From contig NJBI01000004.1 in NCBI GenBank assembly GCA_005222975.1, positions 1 through 32,741 of the forward strand: DNA of 32,741 bases, in the 5' to 3' direction. Position numbers and translations under genes: made by a program. This DNA comes from Promethearchaeota archaeon Loki_b31 (lineage in GTDB: Archaea; Asgardarchaeota; Lokiarchaeia; Sigyniarchaeales; SOKP01). This document shows positions 15,910 to 24,972 of the stretch, piece after piece. The notes beneath the pieces are model-generated. The model had not been told where the DNA came from. It made no database searches and saw only the letters and a program-made list of their open reading frames with translations. Each line of letters opens with the position of its first letter. Position 1 is the first letter of the stretch.

Positions 15910-18063
15910 CTACAAACCGAGTTGAGCGTCGCTTGGACTGTACGCTCCAGTACCGCTAATTTCATAGGTGATTTCTATTTTCTCTTCAGCTAATAGCTTG
16001 TCTATAGTCCATTTCAATGTGTCTTGACCTACTTCGTCCGTTATCTCAGGTTTCATTGAATAAGTACCGTATTCAAAACTATCAGGAACTTTATCCATCA
16101 AAACAAGTTTCTGTAGAGGTGCAGTACCAATATTTTCGACAGTTAAAATGATCTTGTAATTGCCCAAAGCTCCAATTGGAACGACTTCCTTTCCAATTCT
16201 GAATCTTCTCCTTAAATGTAGGGCCTCGATTACGGGTACTTCTGGCCTAAACTCTAATTCCTGCGAAATTGGGAAAGTATTTGTGAAATATATGATCTCT
16301 GATTCAAATTTGGCGTCTTGTACAGGATTAATACAATGAATTGGATATTGGAATTCTAAAGAAGATTCTGGCGCAAATAAGCCGTTATCGGAGTGTCTTA
16401 GGTCTTTAAGCGTGATTTTAAACACGCTACCGTCGAAGCTAACAGCATTCGAATCTAATTCAATTTCGCTTCCATCCCATATTATCTTTATCTCATCGGC
16501 TTTAGGTGGCTGAAATTCTTTGTTGAAATATTGTTGAACAACTGTTATTTCATTTAATGGAGCAGAACCATTATTGACCATTTTTAACATAGCAATAACA
16601 TCTTTTTCTTTATATGTTGGAACTTGATCTATATCGTACTCCATATCTCCAGTTATACTTGCTATTTCTAAGATTACATCTGAAATTGCAATGGTTCCAT
16701 TTACAATAGTTTGGAAATCAGGCATCACCCGAAATTCAAGTTTCTTTCTAAAAGCAGGATATTCTTCTGATTCGTATGTCCATTTTCTAGAGTGCCATTG
16801 GGCGCCAGCTGGTAACAACGGAACGTCATTAGGATCGATGTCGACATACTTTGTCGATTCGTCGTCTGGAGAATACACATCTGCGTTAAATAATTGAATT
16901 ACAAATTCAGAGGGGTTCTCAAATACGAGTTTACAATCCCACATTCCGGGTTCCTCATCTCTTTCTAGCGTATCTACATAAAATTTATTTCGAGTGTACG
17001 CATCGTATTTATCGATATCTAATCCTTCTGCGAAGGACGATGAAGCTTCGTATGTTACCTCAAGCGTGCCTGTTTTTCTCTTTGTAATATCAGTTACCAA
17101 TATACCACAAGTAAATTTCAATAAAACTGTTGTTTCGGGCATTAACTTCTCAATGTTCCAGACAATTTTTTTACCTTCAACATCTGCCCGTCCTACTGAT
17201 GTATCTTTTATAACTGGATTGCTAAAATCACCAGGAATATTTTTCGTTACTCTTATATTTTTTATGGGTTTTTCGAACAAGCTCCTCATTGCGATCGCAA
17301 AAGTCACTGTATTTTCTTTATCGATTGAAATACCAAAAGCTTGTAATGAAAAATCATCTGCAGCAGTACCACCATCTTCCATAGAATCTTCTTCTTCGTC
17401 TTCCTCTTCTACTTCCTCTTCTTCAACAGTAGTACTTCTTTCTTTAACTTTAGTTCCAGCTTTACTAGTCTTACCTTTTACCTTCAAGAGATCACTTTCA
17501 ATGTCTCTAATATTTAGAACATTATCGGCTTCAGGAAGTGTATTAACGTATTCTTTAACTAAGAGAAGATTCTTGATTTCACCTTTAATTACAAAGTCTT
17601 CCTCATAAGTATTGGTATTTTTGTCTGTTCCTAGTTCTCGTATCTTAATTTCATTTGATTTAAGAGTTGTGCTCTCAATATTTTTTAGCGTTAAATCGAT
17701 ATCCCATATACGGTCCTTCTTAGATTGATTTTCCACGCTTAATTTGCCCTTAAAGTTCATAGATTCGATATTTGCGTCGTGATCTAATTCTACATCAACA
17801 TTTTCAATAATTTTTACTAAACCAGGCAATCCTTCGCGATTGCCATCTTTAAGTAAAATTGAACCCTCTAATTCACCAGTATCTGCATCGTACGTTTCAA
17901 TCACGGGAGTAGAAAGATCTCTATCAATTAATGTAACTTTTCCATCGTCTAGGTCAGATCTTTTTAAACCCTCAGCTATTTTTTCTTCAGCAGCTTCTTC
18001 AGCAGCCCAGCCAGTGCTGGTTCTAGGTGCTGCTCGCGTTTTTTTATCTTTTTTACGTGCCAT
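15910..18063 (-). CDS. Large cytosolic protein with DUF11-like beta-sandwich domains
   Basis: A 717-residue protein. DUF11-type blocks appear several times: FSLQAFGISIDKENTVTFAI to IRVTKNIPGDF (about 238-285), VIAMLKMVNNGSAPLNEITV (about 470-490) and YKIILTVENIGTAPLQKLVL with MDKVPDSFEYG near the C-terminus. These folds are normally found in secreted or surface proteins, but this one begins with a basic stretch (MARKKDKKTRAAPRTSTGW), has no signal peptide and no membrane anchor, and contains an acidic linker at residues about 214-230. It is therefore probably a cytosolic scaffold or filament-like protein. The neighbouring propeller protein may be a partner. The role is unknown. A TATA-like AAATATAAAAATT lies about 22 bp before the ATG. 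Confidence 0.7.
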   Translation of the reverse strand: MARKKDKKTRAAPRTSTGWAAEEAAEEKIAEGLKRSDLDDGKVTLIDRDLSTPVIETYDADTGELEGSILLKDGNREGLPGLVKIIENVDVELDHDANIESMNFKGKLSVENQSKKDRIWDIDLTLKNIESTTLKSNEIKIRELGTDKNTNTYEEDFVIKGEIKNLLLVKEYVNTLPEADNVLNIRDIESDLLKVKGKTSKAGTKVKERSTTVEEEEVEEEDEEEDSMEDGGTAADDFSLQAFGISIDKENTVTFAIAMRSLFEKPIKNIRVTKNIPGDFSNPVIKDTSVGRADVEGKKIVWNIEKLMPETTVLLKFTCGILVTDITKRKTGTLEVTYEASSSFAEGLDIDKYDAYTRNKFYVDTLERDEEPGMWDCKLVFENPSEFVIQLFNADVYSPDDESTKYVDIDPNDVPLLPAGAQWHSRKWTYESEEYPAFRKKLEFRVMPDFQTIVNGTIAISDVILEIASITGDMEYDIDQVPTYKEKDVIAMLKMVNNGSAPLNEITVVQQYFNKEFQPPKADEIKIIWDGSEIELDSNAVSFDGSVFKITLKDLRHSDNGLFAPESSLEFQYPIHCINPVQDAKFESEIIYFTNTFPISQELEFRPEVPVIEALHLRRRFRIGKEVVPIGALGNYKIILTVENIGTAPLQKLVLMDKVPDSFEYGTYSMKPEITDEVGQDTLKWTIDKLLAEEKIEITYEISGTGAYSPSDAQLGL

Positions 18064-18217
18064 GTTAGATTACCATAATTTTTATATTTCTGTTAAATAA
18101 TTCCATAAATATCTATGGATTAATAATTGTATATTTTTTATAGAATAAATATTCTCACGATAGTTAAAAAAGATTTTTTAACCAAAACATAAATTTAATA
18201 AAAAGTCATTTAATGCA

Positions 18218-18376
18218 TTAAACTGAAAACCCGTTTATTCTTTTAGGGAAAAAACTTGGTTCCTTAAACTTAAATCCACACATTGGGCAAATAACATTCC
18301 TTTTTTTTGCGAAGGAATCGCGGTTTCTAAAAGAAAATCCACAAACCGGACATGTTATTATTAAATTTAATTCCAT
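18218..18376 (-). CDS. 52-aa double-CxxC zinc-ribbon protein
   Basis: A short gene found by reading the gap. ATG at 18374-18376 opens a 52-residue frame ending in TAA at 18218. It carries TCPVCGFSFRNRD and, 20 residues on, ICPMCGFKFKEPS, a classic zinc ribbon with two CPxCGF knuckles, followed by a basic tail. Such small ribbons often bind RNA or transcription machinery in archaea; no specific role can be given. A TATA box lies about 25 bp upstream. The codons keep both CxxC motifs in one uninterrupted frame, which is strong support for a real gene. It follows the glycerate kinase gene on the same strand. Confidence 0.75.
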   Translation of the reverse strand: MELNLIITCPVCGFSFRNRDSFAKKRNVICPMCGFKFKEPSFFPKRINGFSV

Positions 18377-18398
18377 ACTTATCAATAAACCTATAACT

Positions 18399-18405
18399 TT
18401 TATAA
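18399..18405 (-). promoter_or_regulatory. TATA box of the 52-aa zinc-ribbon gene
   Basis: On the minus strand TATAAAAG begins 28 bp ahead of ATG 18376, ideal for a leaderless archaeal transcript. It supports the short gene as expressed on its own. Confidence 0.5.
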
Positions 18406-18437
18406 TATTAATTTTTGATTTTTTGTGGATTTGAGCG

Positions 18438-19865
18438 TTAAATATGAAGTTCTATCAAAATAAGAAGTAAATCGTTAACATTAATACCGGTAGGTCCCGT
18501 AATAATCTCGCTTTTTAATAGCTTAAAAAAGCTATTGGAGTCGTTATTTTCTAAATAGCTCTTAGTTTTAATTCTTTCGTTATTTATTTGATTAAGTGAA
18601 ATATTATCGACAAGTGCTCCCATTGCCTTACTATTGCCCTCAATCCCATCGAGATTGGCTCCGATAATTAAGAAATTATAATCAATTTCCTTATTTTTTA
18701 CATTGTCAAGAAAACTTAATAACATTTCTTGGTTTCTTCCACCAACTCCTTTTCCTTTTATTGTAACTGTCAATTCACCGGTCCCAATTAGAGCTAGTTT
18801 ATGTTTACCCGGTTTTTTGGTATATGGTTTCAATTTTATTGAAATTAATTCGTGTAATTCCTTTCCAAAATCTACCGCCTCACCTACAATTTCGTTTGTA
18901 AAATAGTCGATGATAAAATTAAAATCTTTCAAATTTGCTGATACTTCTTCGACAACTAAATCGACGCTTCCGATTAAATAAGTGTATATGTTAGTAAAGC
19001 AAACATCGTGTTCCTTAGGGTTTTCTAATCTCGGGTCGCTCAAACCTTTTTCAATTGTTTCTTTTACCGAAGAAGGAACCTTATAGCTTAAATTATACTT
19101 TTTTAACACATCATAAGCTTGGTCGAAAGTTGTTAAGTCTGGAACCGTAGGACCAGAGGCAATAGAATCCAAATTATTTCCTACTACATCCGAGATAATA
19201 AGCGTTATTAAAGTTGCTTTACTAGTATTATGTACTTTTTTTGCTAAATTTCCGCCTTTAAAGTCCGATAGATGTTTTCGGATAATATTTATTTCGTAAA
19301 TTGACGCTCCCGAGGCTAATAATAATGAATTGACTTTTTGCAAATCCTCGAGAGTTATTCCTTGCTTAGGCAAAGGCAATAAGGCGGAACCTCCACCTGA
19401 AATTACACAAATAATTAAATCGCTTTTGGTGGCATTTTCAACAATTTTCACCATCTCCTTCGTGCCAGTTAAACCCTTTTCGTTTGGAATAGGATGGGAA
19501 GCGGGATTCATCCTTATTTTGCTCGAAGGACTGTAGTCTCTTATTTTTTGACCTTCTGGAATGTTGATGAATCCTTCGTATCTTATCTTAGTTTTTCTTT
19601 TCAAAATTTTTTCGAGTGCTAAAGTCATTTGAGCAGAAGCTTTTCCACCTCCAATTATAAAGATATTGCTAAATTTATTGAGATCGAATTTATCCTCCTG
19701 AATATTTAATTTACCATCAATAACTTTAACATTATTCTGGATTAGTTTGCTTGGCTCAACTGATTTAATCGCAATTTCTAAAACTTCAAGCCCTACTTTT
19801 CTTAATTCTAATGTAATTTTGTCTAGGCTTTTAGGAGTTAATTGCGATAAATTTTTAACGAACAA
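18438..19865 (-). CDS. Glycerate 2-kinase, MOFRL family
   Basis: A GckA/TtuD-type enzyme that phosphorylates D-glycerate to 2-phosphoglycerate, feeding lower glycolysis; some relatives were named hydroxypyruvate reductase. Seen: FIIGGGKASAQM (about 69-80), MNPASHPIPNEKG, CVISGGGSALLPLP, INIIRKHLSDFKGGNLA, and IISDVVGNNLDSIASGPT. The C-terminal MOFRL domain has LIGTGELTVTIKGKGVGGRNQE (in two overlapping parts) and ends near ITGPTGINVNDLLLIL. Length 475 is within the family range. There is no operon partner; the neighbour upstream is the divergent Lpd gene. Glycerate may come from serine or sugar breakdown. Confidence 0.88.
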   Translation of the reverse strand: MFVKNLSQLTPKSLDKITLELRKVGLEVLEIAIKSVEPSKLIQNNVKVIDGKLNIQEDKFDLNKFSNIFIIGGGKASAQMTLALEKILKRKTKIRYEGFINIPEGQKIRDYSPSSKIRMNPASHPIPNEKGLTGTKEMVKIVENATKSDLIICVISGGGSALLPLPKQGITLEDLQKVNSLLLASGASIYEINIIRKHLSDFKGGNLAKKVHNTSKATLITLIISDVVGNNLDSIASGPTVPDLTTFDQAYDVLKKYNLSYKVPSSVKETIEKGLSDPRLENPKEHDVCFTNIYTYLIGSVDLVVEEVSANLKDFNFIIDYFTNEIVGEAVDFGKELHELISIKLKPYTKKPGKHKLALIGTGELTVTIKGKGVGGRNQEMLLSFLDNVKNKEIDYNFLIIGANLDGIEGNSKAMGALVDNISLNQINNERIKTKSYLENNDSNSFFKLLKSEIITGPTGINVNDLLLILIELHI

Positions 19866-20000
19866 CTTTGAACACTGCTATTTGAATTATTATTTACTAA
19901 ATTGGACAAAATAATTAATTAAATTTAATATTGTTTGTACAATTTATATCAATTAAAATATAGTATTTATTACTTTATATTAAAGAAGTTGATAAAAAGG

Positions 20001-21485
20001 ATGTCGGAAACTAAATTGTATGATATAGCGGTTATTGGATCGGGACCTGGTGGCTATCATTCTGCCATTAGAGCAGCTCAATATGGTGCAAAGGTCGCCT
20101 TAATTGAGAAAAAGAATCTTGGAGGGACTTGTTTAAATGTGGGTTGTATCCCTACTAAAGCTTTATATGCATCTGCAGAACTTATACAACGAATAAGAGA
20201 AAATGGAGAAGAACTTGGAGTAAGTTGTGATATAAAGTTAGATTTTGGCAAAGCTGTAGAGCGTAAAAATAAAATTGTTTCAGAATTAACTGGGGGAATA
20301 GCTGCATTAGAAAAGGCGTGGAAGAACGATGTTTTTATGGGGCATGGAAAAATATTAGGTGGAAATGCTAACGAAGGTTTTGAAATCTCAATAGAAGGAG
20401 AAGAAAAAAAAATTATTAAAGCAAAAAGAGTTATAATCGCTACAGGCTCCTCTCCTGCACTGATTCCCGCGTTTAATATTGATCACGATAGAATTTTAAC
20501 TAGCGACGATATTTTAAGTCCCAATTTCAAAATTGTTCCAAAAAGATTGCTTATTATTGGAGCTGGAGTAATAGGATGCGAATTTGCTAATATATTTTCT
20601 GCTTTTGGAAGTAAGGTTATCATGTTAGAATATCTTCCCTCTCCGATCGCAACAGAAGAGCCAATGATCGTGAAAGAGCTACAAAAGAAATTGATTTCTT
20701 TAGGAATCGAAATTCAGGTCTCTCAAAATGTCTTATCGGTTGATAATACTGGAACAGGCGTGAAAGCAACAACTTGTTCAGCAGCTGTTCCTAGAGACCA
20801 AGTAGAATCTGCTGAAAAGTCTTACTTTGAAGCTGATTATTGCTTAGTATCTATTGGTCGAGCAAAAGAATCGGGCAACTTAGGATTAGAAGAACTTGGA
20901 ATCGAAACTGCTAGAGGATCAATAAAAGTAGATCTCAAAACTTTAGAGACTTCCGTAAAAGGGATCTATGCCATTGGTGACGTGACAGGCGGACTTATGC
21001 TTGCCCATGTTGCTAGTCACGAAGGGGATGTTGCCGTTGCAAACACTTTAGCTAGCTTAGGTGGGTTTCCTGTTGAAGAAAGAACCACAGATTATAGGGT
21101 TGTTCCAGCAACCATTTTTACAAGCCCAAATATTGGTTCAGTCGGTATACGTAGAAAGCAAGCTAAGGATTTGGGATACACGTTAATGATGGGGAGATTC
21201 CCGTATATGTCGCTAGGAAAAGCGAAGTGTATGGGTGAAGAAGGAGGCTTTATTTTAATTTTGGCGGATAAACAAACACATAAAATTATTGGAGCATCTT
21301 GTATTGGAACTGAAGCACCAGAATTGATTTCAGAAATCGCTTTAGCCATGCAACATGGTTTAACAGTTCACGATGTCGCAGAAACAATACATTCACACCC
21401 AACCATCAGCGAGATGGTTTTAGAAGGAATGGAAGATGTTTTTGGTTTGGCAATACACAAAAAGGGTCGACCAGTTCATCATTAA
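20001..21485 (+). CDS. lpdA: Dihydrolipoamide dehydrogenase
   Basis: The FAD flavoenzyme that reoxidises dihydrolipoyl groups of 2-oxoacid dehydrogenases or the glycine cleavage system with NAD+. From ATG 20001: FAD motif VIGSGPGGYHSAIRAA, redox disulfide Cys44/Cys49 in GGTCLNVGCIPTKAL, NAD motif IIGAGVIGCEFANIF, second FAD motif GIYAIGDVTGG, and the catalytic dyad block HSHPTISEMVLEGMED near the C-terminus. Length 494 is typical (about 460-480). The open frame continues upstream to 19935, but that stretch lacks family sequence; ATG 20001, with a TTTATATTA box 23 bp ahead, is the sensible start. No lipoyl protein or E1/E2 gene is in the window, so the partner complex is unknown. Confidence 0.92.
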   Translation: MSETKLYDIAVIGSGPGGYHSAIRAAQYGAKVALIEKKNLGGTCLNVGCIPTKALYASAELIQRIRENGEELGVSCDIKLDFGKAVERKNKIVSELTGGIAALEKAWKNDVFMGHGKILGGNANEGFEISIEGEEKKIIKAKRVIIATGSSPALIPAFNIDHDRILTSDDILSPNFKIVPKRLLIIGAGVIGCEFANIFSAFGSKVIMLEYLPSPIATEEPMIVKELQKKLISLGIEIQVSQNVLSVDNTGTGVKATTCSAAVPRDQVESAEKSYFEADYCLVSIGRAKESGNLGLEELGIETARGSIKVDLKTLETSVKGIYAIGDVTGGLMLAHVASHEGDVAVANTLASLGGFPVEERTTDYRVVPATIFTSPNIGSVGIRRKQAKDLGYTLMMGRFPYMSLGKAKCMGEEGGFILILADKQTHKIIGASCIGTEAPELISEIALAMQHGLTVHDVAETIHSHPTISEMVLEGMEDVFGLAIHKKGRPVHH

Positions 21486-21584
21486 ACTTATATAAACCTT
21501 ATTCTATTTTCTTTCATTTTTCAATACTGAGTATTTTTTTAGAATTAGAATTATTAAATAATAAAGTGATTGCTAATTGGAGAT

Positions 21585-22220
21585 ATGTATAACATCCTGG
21601 TAACCGGAGTAGATAAACGAGAAGTTTCGCTTTTACGTAACATCTTAAAGGAGTATGGAGATAGAAGTATTTTAATTGAAAAGGCTGTTGGGTCAACCTT
21701 AGACGAATCAAAAAAGAAACAATCGAAGAAAGCGTTTGTTCGGTATCTTATTGATAGTAGGATATATTCCCTCGATCAGAATTATACTATAGAAGATCTT
21801 AATTCCTCGAAAATTCCTATAAGAGACGCACATTTAGTTTTAGGACTTGAACCCCTTGAAACCTTAAAAAATTTAAAATACATTTCAGAAAAAACTATGG
21901 TGATTTTAAATACTCATCAAATAGATTTAAAGCAAAGCATCCAGAATTCGAAAAAGAAAATCACATATCCTTCGATTGCTCAAATTATTGATATTTTAGA
22001 TCAATTGGCTAGAAAGGTATTTGCGCTCGATTTCAACGAGCTCTCAATTAATTACTTTGACTCCCCAAATTACAGCACTATAATAGCATTAGGAGTGGGG
22101 GTAAAAGAATTTCGAGACATATTTTATGAAAAGCTAATGTTAACGATTTTAAGAGAATTTCATGAAGACCCTTCAAGATATATACGCGCATTTGAATTAG
22201 GAACTAGCTTAATTGATTAA
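21585..22220 (+). CDS. Orphan IorB-like (pyruvate ferredoxin oxidoreductase gamma-type) protein, diverged
   Basis: Resembles the beta subunit of indolepyruvate ferredoxin oxidoreductase, which with IorA oxidises aryl-2-oxo acids to acyl-CoA. Seen: an N-terminal NILVTGVDKREVSLLRNIL where the family has NILVTGVGGQG, then AHLVLGLEPLETLKNLKYI and VILNTHQIDL, matching the family's GLEPLEALR and NTxxI blocks. The Gly-rich loop is replaced by D-K-R-E, and the family's thiamine-dependent partner IorA is absent nearby. It may be a regulatory or structural relative. The TTG at 21570 extends the frame, but ATG 21585 with GGAG upstream is preferred. Length about 211 (IorB is about 190-200). Confidence 0.68.
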   Translation: MYNILVTGVDKREVSLLRNILKEYGDRSILIEKAVGSTLDESKKKQSKKAFVRYLIDSRIYSLDQNYTIEDLNSSKIPIRDAHLVLGLEPLETLKNLKYISEKTMVILNTHQIDLKQSIQNSKKKITYPSIAQIIDILDQLARKVFALDFNELSINYFDSPNYSTIIALGVGVKEFRDIFYEKLMLTILREFHEDPSRYIRAFELGTSLID

Positions 22221-22240
22221 CTTCTCTTTATTAAATTCAA

Positions 22241-24382
22241 TCAAAGTTGTTTAAATTGACGTTTTAAGTACTTAACTTTAAAAGAAGCGAGTCTCCCATT
22301 TTTAATAACGATCTCTCGAAAAGCGCTTTCTGATTTAGGGTTTTTATAGCTCCCTAAGCCCAGTGCAGGTGTTTGAACGACAAAAGGAGCGTTATTTTCA
22401 ATATCTTCTGGATTATTATATTGTTCAGAATAAATATCATAATATATCGCCGCAGGATTTTCTAATTTTTTTAAAATAAAAGGCGATGTGTGTGTGTCGC
22501 CGACTTTAGTCTTTAAATCTTGTGGGTCGCTCAATCTAAATTCTTTTAATTGGTGCGTATGTCCTGAAAGCGTAAGAATACAGAAATCTAAACAAAATTT
22601 AAGAAGTTTCTCCCAGTTTGTTGAGATTGCGCCATATTGCACGTCAAATTTGTTATCAATTCGAGCTAAGGAAAGTTTTTTACCTAACTTTTGAATTAAG
22701 GATTCTTTAAATTCATCGATTTTCGTTATTAATTCTTTTGATGGTTTTGACATTGCATACCGTTTAAGTGCGCTAATCTTTTTTTTTGGATTAATTGGTG
22801 GTCCATGAAGCATAAGGTAAGTATTGTTTTCTGGTTCTATCTTATGATTAATTATATTTTCTAAATATTTAATATGCTTTTCTGAGATTCCAGTAACCGA
22901 TGGATGACCACTGAGAAAATCCATTAATTTTTTAAAAGAATCTGAGCCAGTATTTAAGAAAATAAAATTATTATTTCCTAACTTGATATAATAATCTAAT
23001 GAAGAGTTAATTTCTATCAAATATGCTTTCAAAGCGCTGAAGGTCTTAGTTATTGAACTAATTGGGTTTGCCATTAGCTCTTCGTTCAAAGCGATTACTT
23101 CGCTTTGTAATAAACCTATTTTTCTATATAAATTACCCCACCGAAGGTCGTAGTGAAAAGGTCGATAATCGTGGTTTCCGGGAATAGTAAATATAGGACA
23201 AAGTATTTCTTCTCCAGAAACCATCCCTCTTCTTTTCTCTTGAGGAAAATTTAGCAAGATCTCTTTGAATATGCGCCAATTACTATCCTTATAGTTAAAA
23301 TCTAGTGTTTTTCTTTTTGCCTGGGGTATTTTGGAGAGAATCGCAAAATCTATTAAATCTCCTGTCAATACGACAAAATCTAAATCGTTCTTATTTACTT
23401 TCTTGTTAACGAGCTTAATGAACTTTCTAAAGTTATTGTTAGGGTTTACAAATCGTTTACGAAGTGGTTCAGTACTTTTAATTGGAATTTTATCTTTTGG
23501 TTTTTTTATTAGTAAACGTTGAAAAAATGAAACTGCCTTCGCACCTTGGGCAAGAAGTTCGCCAAGATCTGATTTTCTCACTAAAACATTCCATTTCTTA
23601 ACGATTTCATAAATTCTATCGTTCCGTTCTGCCAAGTGTAAATCTGTCGCGTGAAAGAATTTAAAATCGCTCCATTTATTTTTTGAAACGACGATTGAAT
23701 GATAAGAAACGCGAATTTCCTTATTGGGCATTTCTTGCCAAAGATCAAACATTACAAAATTAAAACTCTCTAAAAATTCCAATACTTCTTTCGATAACTT
23801 GAAATGAATTGTCGCCTTGTAAAATTCATCTAAACCCGAATAAATATTATATTTAATTAAGTAATTTCGAGGACTATAATAACTGTCATATTTAATGTTA
23901 TCAATTTCGCAAGTTTTTACGGGTTCTACCTTTAAAAGAGTCCCTTTTATTAAATCCCCTCTAAATGCTCGCGGCCTTAATGCTTCGATTTTTTCGGCTT
24001 GCACAATATCAAACTTTTTTCCCGTAGAATCTGTAAGCTCCAAAACGGGTGGTAATTCTTCTTCCTTCTTTTTTTTCCGAGTAAATATGCTTTTAATTTT
24101 ATCCCAAATTCTTCTTTTCTTTTTTCTTTCCAATCGTTCTTCTTTCTCTTTTTCGAAATGTGCTTTCAATTTCCACTTGTATTCAAGAATGGGGATAAAG
24201 TTTAACCCATGCTTAATGAACCTCTCGAAATTATCGGTATTTTTTATATTGCTCACAAATAATAAGTTAACTTCAAATTCCTTTTGCTTGAATTTACGAT
24301 CTATATCTAAAAACAGAGGGTGTCCCAAATTTGGGCTTATCAATAATGTCTTTTCGGGTTTAATACTCTCAGCTTCAATCAA
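22241..24382 (-). CDS. Large calcineurin-like metallophosphoesterase with unique N-terminal domain
   Basis: A 713-residue protein. The phosphoesterase domain carries all five motifs: FFHATDLHLAE (Asp247, His249), VVLTGDLIDF (Asp342), FTIPGNHDY (Asn403, His404), LMLHGPPIN and LTLSGHTHQLKEF. It would bind two metals and hydrolyse a phosphodiester or monoester; the substrate is unknown. The first 240 residues are not a known domain to me: they include a Lys/Glu-rich segment (about 76-109), then a beta-rich part. The catalytic domain is split by long insertions (about 255-330 and 405-480). There is no membrane segment or signal peptide. The start is TTG 24382 behind a GAGGT ribosome site. Confidence 0.82.
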   Translation of the reverse strand: MIEAESIKPEKTLLISPNLGHPLFLDIDRKFKQKEFEVNLLFVSNIKNTDNFERFIKHGLNFIPILEYKWKLKAHFEKEKEERLERKKKRRIWDKIKSIFTRKKKKEEELPPVLELTDSTGKKFDIVQAEKIEALRPRAFRGDLIKGTLLKVEPVKTCEIDNIKYDSYYSPRNYLIKYNIYSGLDEFYKATIHFKLSKEVLEFLESFNFVMFDLWQEMPNKEIRVSYHSIVVSKNKWSDFKFFHATDLHLAERNDRIYEIVKKWNVLVRKSDLGELLAQGAKAVSFFQRLLIKKPKDKIPIKSTEPLRKRFVNPNNNFRKFIKLVNKKVNKNDLDFVVLTGDLIDFAILSKIPQAKRKTLDFNYKDSNWRIFKEILLNFPQEKRRGMVSGEEILCPIFTIPGNHDYRPFHYDLRWGNLYRKIGLLQSEVIALNEELMANPISSITKTFSALKAYLIEINSSLDYYIKLGNNNFIFLNTGSDSFKKLMDFLSGHPSVTGISEKHIKYLENIINHKIEPENNTYLMLHGPPINPKKKISALKRYAMSKPSKELITKIDEFKESLIQKLGKKLSLARIDNKFDVQYGAISTNWEKLLKFCLDFCILTLSGHTHQLKEFRLSDPQDLKTKVGDTHTSPFILKKLENPAAIYYDIYSEQYNNPEDIENNAPFVVQTPALGLGSYKNPKSESAFREIVIKNGRLASFKVKYLKRQFKQL

Positions 24383-24546
24383 TTTTTAAAGACCTCTCTT
24401 AAAATTGCTTTTTAATTTAAAAATCAAATTTCAATTCCTATCTATTTACTAAAGAATTGCGATCTAATAAGTTTTTATTTGATCTAAATGAGATTTAATA
24501 TCATGAAAGGATTTCCAAGAACGTGAAGATTTATTTTAGAGAGTTT

Positions 24547-24831
24547 TTAACCGTCTGGGTTGGCGAGATTGACGAATATTACATTATCACCACGTACAAC
24601 GATGTCTCCAAGCGTTTCGTGCTCCTCGTGGAGAGAACCATCCTCATCTATGTATTCAAAAAGCTGAGTTGTTCCTTCTAGATACAGGTTAAGATGTTCG
24701 TCAAATCCTGCCAATTTACCTCGAAATAAACGATTCCTCTTAACTTTAATTAATATGATCTTATTCACAGAATTCTTTAAATAATCAATAGGTCTTTGTG
24801 GCCTATTTTGTGGGTAATTTCTTCTTTCCAT
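24547..24831 (-). CDS. Archaeal LSm (Sm-like) RNA-binding protein
   Basis: An Sm-fold protein that forms rings and binds U-rich RNA. Sm1 motif: VNKIILIKVKRNRLFRGKLA followed by GFDEHLNLYLEGT; Sm2 motif: LGDIVVRGDNVIFVNL, with the conserved RG-N signature. It has a basic Gln/Arg/Pro N-terminus (MERRNYPQNRPQRPIDYLKN) and an Asp-Gly tail. GTG 24843 would extend the frame by four residues; ATG 24831 is the natural start. In many archaea the LSm gene precedes rpl37e; that gene is not seen here. The gap 24383-24546 upstream of the phosphoesterase holds nothing I can support. Confidence 0.92.
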   Translation of the reverse strand: MERRNYPQNRPQRPIDYLKNSVNKIILIKVKRNRLFRGKLAGFDEHLNLYLEGTTQLFEYIDEDGSLHEEHETLGDIVVRGDNVIFVNLANPDG

Positions 24832-24972
24832 TTTATATAACACTAAAAATAATATTTCAAAAAAATCTATACTAATAATAATTAAAATTAAAGTTCAGAA
24901 TTAAAACCTTTTGATTTATTTATTCATCGTAATGTGGATATAAATATCCCACTATTATCTCTAATTTTTTAT

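Noticed and set aside
16994..17608. Plus-strand 204-codon Ser-rich frame
   Set aside because: It is the shadow of the acidic and repeat parts of the DUF11-like gene on the other strand.
23895..24389. Plus-strand 164-codon Phe/Ser-rich frame
   Set aside because: Antisense shadow of the Lys/Glu-rich N-terminus of the phosphoesterase.
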